This document shows positions 1 through 5,772 of a stretch of DNA of 7,433 bases, one piece after another (position 1 is the first letter of the stretch; each line of letters opens with the position of its first letter). The notes below the pieces were generated by a model. It had not been told where the DNA came from, did not search any database, and worked only from the letters and a program-made list of their open reading frames with translations. Made by a program: the position numbers and the translations under genes. The stretch is from Vulcanimicrobiota bacterium (GTDB lineage Bacteria; Vulcanimicrobiota; Vulcanimicrobiia; Vulcanimicrobiales; Vulcanimicrobiaceae): assembly GCA_027306845.1 (NCBI GenBank), contig DAHUYY010000091.1:1-7433 (forward strand), read 5' to 3'.

Positions 1-740
1 ACAACGATGCCGTCTGCTTCGCGCAGAATGTGGATTTGAATCGCTCGATCGCCCGGTGAATATTTTATGGCGTTGTCGATCAGGTTCGAAAATATCTGAA
101 CGAGCCGGTCGCCGTCGCCGGTTATATTCGATGCTCCGTCGGCCGTAATTTCAATTTTTCGCCGATCGACGTATCGCACGGCAAGGTCGCGCAAAAGCGA
201 TTCGATATCGACCTCACCGAGCGAAAGAACCAACTCGTTGCGTTCTAAGCGCGAGAGCGCGAGCGTGTCGTTTGCAAGATTTGCAAGATCGAGCGCTGCT
301 TGCTTCATCGCCTGGGTAAAAGAACGCTGCTCGTCGGTGAGGTTGCCGACTTCGCCAAGCAAATCGGCGAACCCGACGATCGTGGTAAGCGGACTGCGAA
401 AATCATGGGCGAGCATTGCAATGAGGTCGCTCTTCGTTCGGCTTAGTTCGTAGATCGCGTTCCGCCGACGCTCGACCTCGCTATAGAGCGCAGTATTTCG
501 CACCGCCACCGATACAAATTGGGCGAAAAGGTCGACCAAGAAGAGATCGCGCCGTTCGAAAGGGCGCATTTCGCGATGGAGCCGCAGGATGAGGTCGGAG
601 CGGTCGCTACGCCCGATACCCACGGCAATATCGAAGCGATCGTCGGAGATTATAAGCCCGTGTTCTTCTTGTAGCCGACGCGCCAACTCGCAAAGAAAGG
701 GCTCTTCCTCCGTGGAAAGCGGCCTACTGCTATCTCTCAC
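1..740 (-). CDS. Sensor histidine kinase, C-terminal part (GAF remnant, HisKA, HATPase), partial and out of frame with its N-terminal part
   Basis: This frame is open from the left edge to a stop near 822 and encodes the transmitter half of the kinase whose sensor half lies at 737-2137. After the end of a GAF-like domain comes a helical linker, then the dimerisation box LIAMLAHDFRSPLTT, whose His codon at 405-407 is the expected phosphorylation site. The N-box of the HATPase domain follows (QIFSNLIDNAIKYSPGD, roughly 20-90). The ATP-lid and G boxes lie beyond the window. Its role would be to autophosphorylate on His and pass phosphate to a response regulator that is not in view. I set the upper limit at a GTG (738-740) that overlaps the upstream TGA as GTGA, but no ribosome binding site supports it. 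It more likely continues from the upstream frame through a frameshift near 785. The kinase assignment is very sure; separate expression is doubtful. Confidence 0.85.
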   Translation of the reverse strand, partial: MRDSSRPLSTEEEPFLCELARRLQEEHGLIISDDRFDIAVGIGRSDRSDLILRLHREMRPFERRDLFLVDLFAQFVSVAVRNTALYSEVERRRNAIYELSRTKSDLIAMLAHDFRSPLTTIVGFADLLGEVGNLTDEQRSFTQAMKQAALDLANLANDTLALSRLERNELVLSLGEVDIESLLRDLAVRYVDRRKIEITADGASNITGDGDRLVQIFSNLIDNAIKYSPGDRAIQIHILREADGIV

Positions 741-2137
741 CTCGACGACGTTCCCGTTGCCCAATTTGGCGAGAATGCGCCCGTCGCTCCGAGCACCGCT
801 TCGGCTCCCGACCCGACGAATTCAACTAGCCTGCGGCCATCGAGCGCGGCGACGATCTCGCGCGACGAGCGCGCGAGGGCTGCTAAACGTTCGTTTTGTT
901 CTTCGAGTCGCGCGGTCTCTTCGACTTCTTCGCTGATATCGCGCTCGACGAAGACCCAATGCGTGACGCCTCCGCGAACATCTCGGATCGGGGTGCAAGA
1001 ACGGAGCGCCCAAAAACCACTTCCGTCACGGCGATAGGCCACCACCTGTTCGCGTGCCGATAACCCGGCGGCGATCGCCTCTCGCAGGCGCCGCATGCCG
1101 TCGTCATCCGGCATTGCAAATCGAAAGTCGTCGAGCGTGCGCCCGACAGCATCTGCGGGGCGCCACCCGGTCACACGCTCGAAGGCGTCATTCATATAGA
1201 TCAGTCGAAGCTGTCCGCTTTTTTCGTCGACCTCAAAAATCCGCAGCATCTCGGCGGTCTCGTTCATCGCTCGTGAAAGCAAATCGAGACGGCGTCGATA
1301 GCCGACTTGTTGGCTGATATCGGCCGCGATAGCGAGGACCTTTTGCTCGCCGTCGACGCCGCTAATATCCGCGCGTAACTCGACCGGAAACGACGTTCCG
1401 TCGCGACGACGCGCCTGCGTCTCGGCCACCCAAGCCTGGCCGCTGCGCATGGTTTCGACGGCCGCCATCATGCGCGACTCAGACAAACTGTCGTAGAGTT
1501 CGGCGATATGTTTTCCGATGAGTTCGCGGTGGTCGTACCCAAGGTGTTTCGCAGCGCCTGCGGATGCAAAATTTATTTTTAAGTTCGTTGCATCGAAGGT
1601 CAGCATATCGAGCTGCGCGGATTCGAAGAGATTATAAAACTCACGGCGCGCATCGAGCACCGCCATAACGGCGTGCGAGAGCGCCGTCAAGGCATCGCGC
1701 TGGCCATCGGTTAAGGTGCGCGGCTTTCGGTCGATAACGCAGATCGTTCCCAGGCGCGCTCCACCGGGTGCGATGAGCGGGAAGCCGGCGTAAAAGCGAA
1801 TCCCCGGGTCACCGGTAACCAGCGGATTCGCGCTGAAACGATTGTCCGTACTTGCATCTTCGATCTCTAATGTCGTAACACGATCGTCGAGTGCATAGGC
1901 GCAGAACGCCTGATCGCGCGGCGTTTCGCGAACCGTTAACCCGCGTTGTGCCTTAAACCACTGTCGGTTTTCGTCGACGAGGCTGACCAGCGCGATCGGC
2001 GTGTCCGCGAGCTCCGCCGCGAGGTTCACGAATGCATCGAAAATCGCTTCGTCGCCGGTATCGAGCACCTGGTACGATTCGAGGACCTTTAGGCGCTCGC
2101 GCTCCCGATCTGCGCTTAATGGATACGGGCTGCTCAT
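737..2137 (-). CDS. Sensor histidine kinase, N-terminal sensor part (GAF-PAS-PAS, start of second GAF), frame-broken
   Basis: A 466-residue frame encoding the input modules of a soluble sensor kinase. Residues about 30-165 form a GAF domain of the type common at the N-terminus of multi-sensor kinases, with VSLVDENRQWFKA, a DNRFSANPLV stretch, IRFYAGFPL and LGTICVID. Residues about 166-278 form a PAS domain (RRRDGTSFPVEL near 243-254). Residues about 284-405 form a second PAS domain with PAC tail (MNDAFERVTGW, 315-325; HWVFVERDIS). A short coiled-coil (402-425) leads into another GAF-like domain that is lost after residue 451, where the frame ends in an unrelated 15-residue tail. There is no transmembrane segment or signal peptide, so it should sense a cytosolic cue; the ligand is unknown. 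The ATG overlaps the hydrolase stop codon as ATGA, indicating translational coupling. The HisKA and HATPase domains lie in another frame at 1-740, so this piece alone could not signal. Confidence 0.88.
   Translation of the reverse strand: MSSPYPLSADRERERLKVLESYQVLDTGDEAIFDAFVNLAAELADTPIALVSLVDENRQWFKAQRGLTVRETPRDQAFCAYALDDRVTTLEIEDASTDNRFSANPLVTGDPGIRFYAGFPLIAPGGARLGTICVIDRKPRTLTDGQRDALTALSHAVMAVLDARREFYNLFESAQLDMLTFDATNLKINFASAGAAKHLGYDHRELIGKHIAELYDSLSESRMMAAVETMRSGQAWVAETQARRRDGTSFPVELRADISGVDGEQKVLAIAADISQQVGYRRRLDLLSRAMNETAEMLRIFEVDEKSGQLRLIYMNDAFERVTGWRPADAVGRTLDDFRFAMPDDDGMRRLREAIAAGLSAREQVVAYRRDGSGFWALRSCTPIRDVRGGVTHWVFVERDISEEVEETARLEEQNERLAALARSSREIVAALDGRRLVEFVGSGAEAVLGATGAFSPNWATGTSSR
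739..822 (-). other. Frameshift zone in the sensor kinase gene, best placed near 785
   Basis: The upstream frame ends at the TGA at 737-739. The frame carrying the kinase domains is closed upstream by a TGA at 822-824. Any switch must lie between them. GAF-like sequence reads best as VLGA (upstream frame) followed by DGRILAKLGNGNVVEV (downstream frame), which puts the switch at about 783-788. The change equals one missing base, or a -1 shift. No classical slippery heptamer is present, so a deletion mutation or a sequencing/assembly error is likelier than programmed frameshifting. Confidence 0.8.
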
Positions 2138-2943
2138 CGGGCGATCGTTTCGTCGAGATATTCGCGCAACGAACGGTTAAACGCATCGGGTGCGTCGGCG
2201 TTAGCGACGTGCCCCGCACCGGCAAGCTCGACCAAACGCGCGCCGGGAATTCCTACTGCGATCTCTTCGGAGAGCACGCGCGGCGCGATGCCGTCGCGCT
2301 CGCCGACAAGAACGAGCGTCGGAATTCCGATCGCTTCGAGATCACCGCGATAATCGCCGGTCCAGGTGGCACGCGTCGCCGCTTCGTAGGAGGCGCGGCT
2401 CTTGCACGCCATCTGCTCGATCGTTTCGCGCTCGCGCTCCGGCGGGAGCCCGAGTTGCATGGTACGAGCGCGAGCGAACGTCTCCATATCACCGGCCGCG
2501 TCGACGGCGGCGAGTATGCGCCGGACGTAGTTCTCCGCATCGGGATACTTCGCAAAACTCCCCACCAGCACCAATCCGGCAAGCCGCTCGGGAATCCGTC
2601 GCGCGAGTTCGAAGGCGACGACGCCGCCGAGGCTGCAACCGACGATCACCGCTCGCTCCGCGGCGATCGCATCGAGCGCGGCGATTGCATCGAGCGCGTA
2701 GCCTGCGCGCGATATCGCCGTCGGCGTGGGGTCGGGAACCGCTCCATTCCCACGTAACTCGAGCGCTGCGCAGCACGCATACGATGAGAATGCGAGCAGT
2801 TGCTTGTCCCAAATCGCCGCCGTCGAACCGACGCCGTGAATGAAGAGTATCGCCGGGCTCGAAGGCCCGGCGATACGAAGGCCGCTCTCGACGCCATCCT
2901 CGCCGCGAAGCGAGAGAACCCGAATCCGAGCAGTCTCACCCAT
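2134..2943 (-). CDS. Alpha/beta hydrolase (3-oxoadipate enol-lactonase-like)
   Basis: A 269-residue cytosolic hydrolase of the alpha/beta fold. The oxyanion-hole HG is at residues 36-37 (LFIHGVGS), followed by the LELRGNG loop (61-67). The nucleophile elbow is GCSLG (102-106) with Ser104. The acid is probably Asp217 (GERDG) and the base His245 (GAGHVANADAP). A full triad and normal length point to an active esterase, lactonase or C-C hydrolase. The layout resembles PcaD and related enol-lactonases, but these motifs are shared by many subfamilies, so the substrate cannot be named. The ATG lies 23 bp after the DJ-1-like gene, with no clear Shine-Dalgarno. Its TGA overlaps the kinase ATG by 4 bp (ATGA), tying kinase translation to this gene. 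The preceding redox genes suggest it hydrolyses an ester or lactone product of their reactions; that is inference. Confidence 0.92.
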   Translation of the reverse strand: MGETARIRVLSLRGEDGVESGLRIAGPSSPAILFIHGVGSTAAIWDKQLLAFSSYACCAALELRGNGAVPDPTPTAISRAGYALDAIAALDAIAAERAVIVGCSLGGVVAFELARRIPERLAGLVLVGSFAKYPDAENYVRRILAAVDAAGDMETFARARTMQLGLPPERERETIEQMACKSRASYEAATRATWTGDYRGDLEAIGIPTLVLVGERDGIAPRVLSEEIAVGIPGARLVELAGAGHVANADAPDAFNRSLREYLDETIAR

Positions 2944-2966
2944 CGCGTCGCGGTCTTTCGCGGCGT

Positions 2967-3524
2967 TTAGACCGCTGCGGACGAGAGCGCGAGTTTTTCC
3001 ATCATGGCACGGTTGAATTGCGGGAGATCCTCGCCCCCGCGCGTGCTGATGATGTTGCTATCCTGAGCGGTCGGTTGATCGCGATAAAGGCCGCCGGCAT
3101 TGCGAATATCGTCGGCGATCGAATGCGCGCCGGTCAGTTGACGCCCACGCAACAACTGCGCCGAAATCAGCACCTGTGCGCCGTGCCCGATCGAGAAAAT
3201 CGGCTTCTTCGCCGCATCGAACTCGCGAACGAACCGCTGCACCTCCGCATCGGCGCGAATGCGGTCGGGAGAGAGCCCGCCGGGAACGAGCAACGCGTCG
3301 AAATCCTCCGCGGTGCAGTCGGCAACGAGTTCCTCGGCCTTCACCAGGATACCGTCGTCGAGCCCCCGCTTTCCGCGGATGCGGGCACGTGCTCGCTCGT
3401 CGATGCCGACGATCGTCACGATCGCACCGGCCTCTTCGAGCGCGCGGCGCGGCTCGGTTAAATCCATCTCTTCGAATCCATCGCCCACGAGCGCGGCGAT
3501 ACGTTTACCTTGAACTCCTTGCAT
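2967..3524 (-). CDS. DJ-1/PfpI family protein lacking the nucleophilic cysteine
   Basis: A 185-residue single-domain protein of the class I glutamine amidotransferase-like fold, the usual length for PfpI, YhbO and YraA proteins. Family marks are the N-terminal strand with DGFEEMDL (15-22, conserved Glu18), LLVPGGLSPDRIRAD (78-92), and the elbow FSIGHGAQVLISAQLL (110-125). Family members normally have Cys-His at the elbow (as in AICHG). Here residue 113 is Gly, encoded by GGG, while His114 is kept. The only cysteine is Cys70, outside the usual active site. It therefore probably lacks the thiol chemistry (glyoxalase, hydratase or peptidase-like) of the family, and may act as a binding or chaperone-like protein. 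The ATG is the only usable start in frame and lacks an upstream Shine-Dalgarno; AAGGAG lies just inside the coding region. The gene follows the HTH protein gene after 47 bp containing an inverted repeat. Family assignment is sure; function is not. Confidence 0.92.
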   Translation of the reverse strand: MQGVQGKRIAALVGDGFEEMDLTEPRRALEEAGAIVTIVGIDERARARIRGKRGLDDGILVKAEELVADCTAEDFDALLVPGGLSPDRIRADAEVQRFVREFDAAKKPIFSIGHGAQVLISAQLLRGRQLTGAHSIADDIRNAGGLYRDQPTAQDSNIISTRGGEDLPQFNRAMMEKLALSSAAV

Positions 3525-3533
3525 GGCAGGGGC

Positions 3534-3557
3534 GGTTCGCGCTGGAGGGTGCGAACC
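3534..3557 (-). promoter_or_regulatory. Inverted repeat just upstream of the DJ-1-like start codon
   Basis: GGTTCGC (3534-3540) and GCGAACC (3551-3557) form a 7-bp perfect inverted repeat around a 10-base spacer, inside the 47-bp gap between the HTH protein gene and the DJ-1-like gene. In the minus-strand transcript it would fold into a hairpin ending about 9 bases before the ATG. There is no following U-run, so it is not a standard terminator. It could be a translational control hairpin, an mRNA processing site or an operator. The repeat is seen; its function is unknown. Confidence 0.4.
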
Positions 3558-3571
3558 TCTGCTTTCCGGAG

Positions 3572-4078
3572 CTAAAGCGTCCCGCCGGTCGCCTGAGAGG
3601 CGATGCGGAGCAGATAAGTGAGCTCGACTTCGATGCGGCCGAGCGCATCCAGCAGGGGGTCCTCTCCCAGCGCATTGAGGATCGGGTTCCGTTTCGTCAT
3701 GTCACCCTCGGGCACCGCATGGCGCGGATTGATTTCGCGCATGTAGATGCGGGCGTCGTACCGGAGTTGTCCTTCGGGGAGAAAGAAGAGCGGATCGAGC
3801 CCGAAGGCATAGACATCGAGCGAGAGGAGCGCGCTCTTCTGCATGAACTCGATCGGACGAAGCCTCAACGCATGAGCGAGCCGAGCGAGCACGCTCGGCC
3901 CGACCCTCCGAGTGCCTGCGTAGAGCTCCTCAAGTTCCTCGCGCGTCAGAGCGAGCACATCGATAAGCTGGGCATCGTCGACGCCGCGCTCGCGTGCGAG
4001 CGCCTGCAGTGCGCCCCCGAACGTCGGCCCACCGGCCGTCCCGAGGCGCGCGTCCCAAACCGGTATTTGCTGATTCAC
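3572..4078 (-). CDS. XRE-like helix-turn-helix protein with an unrecognised C-terminal region
   Basis: A 168-residue protein I cannot assign to a named family. Residues about 20-80 are helical and fit an XRE/Cro-type helix-turn-helix: FGGALQALARERGVDDAQL, then LTREELEELYAGTRRVG, then PSVLARLAHALRLRPIEF, resembling the order of a lambda-repressor-like domain. Residues 81-168 are different, with a hydrophobic stretch (LDVYAFGLDPLFFLP) and a C-terminal amphipathic helix (LGRIEVELTYLLRIAS); no cysteine motif or membrane helix is obvious. The start is GTG, overlapping the Rieske stop by 4 bp (GTGA), so translation is coupled to the Rieske gene. It may be a regulator of this operon or a DNA-binding partner of a ligand-binding domain. 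The recognition helix is not strongly typical, so DNA binding is an inference of moderate strength. The gene itself is well supported by its packing and open frame. Confidence 0.85.
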   Translation of the reverse strand: MNQQIPVWDARLGTAGGPTFGGALQALARERGVDDAQLIDVLALTREELEELYAGTRRVGPSVLARLAHALRLRPIEFMQKSALLSLDVYAFGLDPLFFLPEGQLRYDARIYMREINPRHAVPEGDMTKRNPILNALGEDPLLDALGRIEVELTYLLRIASQATGGTL

Positions 4079-4398
4079 TCTTCAATAGGTTCCTCGCCAA
4101 CCCATATCCGACCCTCGTCGACGAAAATCGCAAACCGCACGACGCGAGCGAAATCACCTAACGTCATGTAACCCGTTCGCACGTCGAAGCGCCATGCGTG
4201 CCACGGGCAGGTGACGACTCCTCGCTCCACGCTTCCTTCGGCGAGCGGGCCGCCTTGATGCGGGCACGCATTCTCCAACGCGAAGAGTTCGCCATCGACA
4301 TCGAAGATCGCCACCTCATAGGCACCCACGTTTCGCACGATCGCCGAATTGCGCTCGAGTGAGGAACGATCGGCGACGCCGATGAAGCCGTCGCGCAT
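4075..4398 (-). CDS. Rieske-type [2Fe-2S] ferredoxin
   Basis: A 107-residue soluble Rieske protein. The cluster ligands are intact: CPHQGG (Cys45, His47) and CPWHAW (Cys64, His67), giving the spacing C-x-H-x16-C-x2-H. FALENACPHQGGPLAEGSV and the later FDVRTGY are typical of dioxygenase ferredoxins and of the NirD-like small Rieske group. The length matches these single-domain electron carriers, and there is no signal peptide or membrane anchor. Such proteins usually pass electrons from a flavin reductase to a terminal oxygenase. No oxygenase alpha subunit is in the window; the FMN reductase two genes upstream or the SDR could be a redox partner. The ATG overlaps the last base of the SDR stop codon (TGATG), and the TGA overlaps the next gene's GTG, so the gene is embedded in a translationally coupled trio. 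The family is certain; the partner is unknown. Confidence 0.95.
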   Translation of the reverse strand: MRDGFIGVADRSSLERNSAIVRNVGAYEVAIFDVDGELFALENACPHQGGPLAEGSVERGVVTCPWHAWRFDVRTGYMTLGDFARVVRFAIFVDEGRIWVGEEPIEE

Positions 4399-5162
4399 CA
4401 GCCGAAAAGTGCGCGCGTAAGGCCGCCGTCGACCGAGATCGTTTGCCCGGTAATATACGAGGCACGCTCGCTGCAGAGAAACGCTACGACCTCCGCGAGC
4501 TCATCGGGCGAGCCGACGCGTTGCATCGGTACCTCGCTGCGCGCGGCCGATTCCAGCGCTTCATCGCTTCCGTAAAGCGCACGCAGACGGTCGGTGAGAA
4601 AACGTCCGGTCGCAATACCGTTGATGGTAATTCCCGCCGCGGCGACATCGTTGCTCGCAGTTTTGAGCGCCGAAACGAGCGCCGTGCGAAAGACGTTGGA
4701 GAGCGCGAGATTGCCGATCGGTTGTTTCACGCTCGTCGAGGTGAGCGCTACGATGCGCCCCCATCGACGCTCTCGCATGAGGGGAATGACGGCATACGCA
4801 AGCGCGAGCATCGGACGCAACACCGTGCGATAGCCGAGATCCCAGTCATCGAGCGCTAATTGTTCGAAGCTGCCGGGCTTTGGTCCGCCGCCGTTGGCGA
4901 CGAGAATATCGATACTGCCGAACGTCGAACCGACATCGTCGATCAATCGAGCGCGTTCGCCATCGTCGTTCAAATCGCAAGGAAATGCGCGTGCATCGAA
5001 TGCGCCGGCGGCACGAGCCTGTGCGGCTATCGTTTCCAATGCCTCGCGACGACGCGCGGCGACCGCTACGATATGCCCTTCGCGTGCGAGCGCGAGGGCA
5101 CACGCGGCGCCGAGGCCGCCGCTGGCGCCGGTCACCAACGCGACGCGTCGTGCCGAGCTCAT
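4398..5162 (-). CDS. Short-chain dehydrogenase/reductase, atypical FabG-like subgroup without the Tyr-Lys pair
   Basis: A 254-residue classical-length SDR. The nucleotide-binding motif TGASGGLG is at 11-18, Asp63 (PCDLNDD) follows strand 3, and the usual NNAG is NGGG (90-93). At the catalytic site the sequence reads ALTSTSVKQPIGNLALSN (139-156): serines are present, but YxxxK is replaced by LxxxN (Leu152, Asn156). The C-terminal part is regular (NGIATGRFLTDRL, SPDELAEVVAFLCSERASYITGQTISVDGG). This pattern matches a recognised subgroup of 3-oxoacyl-ACP-reductase-like SDRs that do not carry the standard tetrad, so it is not decay of a single gene. The substrate is unknown; a keto or aldehyde reduction with an altered proton donor, or a non-catalytic role, are both possible. 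It starts 9 bp after the FMN reductase, with no clear ribosome binding site, and its stop overlaps the Rieske start by one base. Confidence 0.93.
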   Translation of the reverse strand: MSSARRVALVTGASGGLGAACALALAREGHIVAVAARRREALETIAAQARAAGAFDARAFPCDLNDDGERARLIDDVGSTFGSIDILVANGGGPKPGSFEQLALDDWDLGYRTVLRPMLALAYAVIPLMRERRWGRIVALTSTSVKQPIGNLALSNVFRTALVSALKTASNDVAAAGITINGIATGRFLTDRLRALYGSDEALESAARSEVPMQRVGSPDELAEVVAFLCSERASYITGQTISVDGGLTRALFG

Positions 5163-5171
5163 CGGAGCACG

Positions 5172-5753
5172 CTATTCATAGGGCACGCCCTTCGCTCGAC
5201 GGTCGCGCAAGGCTTCGAGATACCACGTGAATTCTTCGAGAAACGAGCGCGTCGAGGTCCGTACGTACTCGGCGTGCGGTACTCCATTTTCGTCGAACGT
5301 TTCGGCAACGTTGCCGAATGGGAGCAGCGACGGAATCGTGATCATGCCTTGCTCGGGAAGGGTCGCGCGTAGCTGCATCGCCGCACGCACTCCCCCGAAG
5401 CGGCCGTTTGAATAAGTAACGAGCCCTGCGGGGCGCCAAAAAAATTCATTCATAAAATGGTCGAGCATATTTTTAAGCGCAGGCGGAATGCCGTGATTGT
5501 ACTCACCGGAGACGATGAGAAAGCCGTCAACACTGCGGAAGATTTCAGCGAGTCGTTCCATAACCGCAGGCGCGCTGCCGCGTTCGTACTCTTTATACAT
5601 GCGGTCGAGCAGCGGCAGGCGATATTCCAGCGGATCGACCAGCACGCCGGTATCGCCGCGCTCTTTTAAGGCGTCGAGCAAGAAACGCGCGACGCGCAAC
5701 CCTTGCCGTTCGCTGCGCACCGAACCGTAGACGACGGCGACGTTATTTCCCAT
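5172..5753 (-). CDS. NADPH-dependent FMN reductase / quinone reductase-like flavoprotein
   Basis: A 193-residue flavodoxin-fold protein of the NADPH-dependent FMN reductase family (SsuE, ChrR and azoreductase relatives). The FMN phosphate loop is GSVRSERQG (10-18). The second family signature is GEYNHGIPPALKNMLD (83-98), which contacts the isoalloxazine ring. The length is usual and the protein should be cytosolic. Relatives reduce FMN, quinones, azo dyes or chromate using NAD(P)H, often by two-electron transfer that avoids semiquinones. It lies 19 bp after the pirin stop and 9 bp before the SDR start, so it is the second gene of the minus-strand operon. It could supply reduced flavin or electrons to the Rieske protein, or itself detoxify quinones made or consumed by pirin-type chemistry; both ideas are inference. 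The ATG is preceded only by a weak GCGAG. Confidence 0.94.
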   Translation of the reverse strand: MGNNVAVVYGSVRSERQGLRVARFLLDALKERGDTGVLVDPLEYRLPLLDRMYKEYERGSAPAVMERLAEIFRSVDGFLIVSGEYNHGIPPALKNMLDHFMNEFFWRPAGLVTYSNGRFGGVRAAMQLRATLPEQGMITIPSLLPFGNVAETFDENGVPHAEYVRTSTRSFLEEFTWYLEALRDRRAKGVPYE

Positions 5754-5772
5754 CTCGCTGCAGCCGCTTCGT

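Noticed and set aside
738..790. Programmed -1 frameshifting in the kinase gene
   Set aside because: No X-XXY-YYZ slippery heptamer in the right frame and no clear downstream pseudoknot were seen, so mutation or error is simpler.
2032..2757. Plus-strand open frame of 241 codons antisense to the hydrolase and kinase start
   Set aside because: It is explained as a shadow of the alpha/beta hydrolase, which has a full catalytic triad in the minus frame.
3513..3518. AAGGAG as a ribosome binding site for a shorter DJ-1-like protein
   Set aside because: No ATG, GTG or TTG follows at a proper distance in frame, and starting later would remove the conserved first beta strand.
3176..4171. Plus-strand open frame of 331 codons antisense to the DJ-1-like, HTH and Rieske genes
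   Set aside because: Its first half is almost wholly Arg/Ala/Pro/Ser, typical of a GC-rich shadow frame, and it covers three well-supported minus-strand genes with clear motifs.
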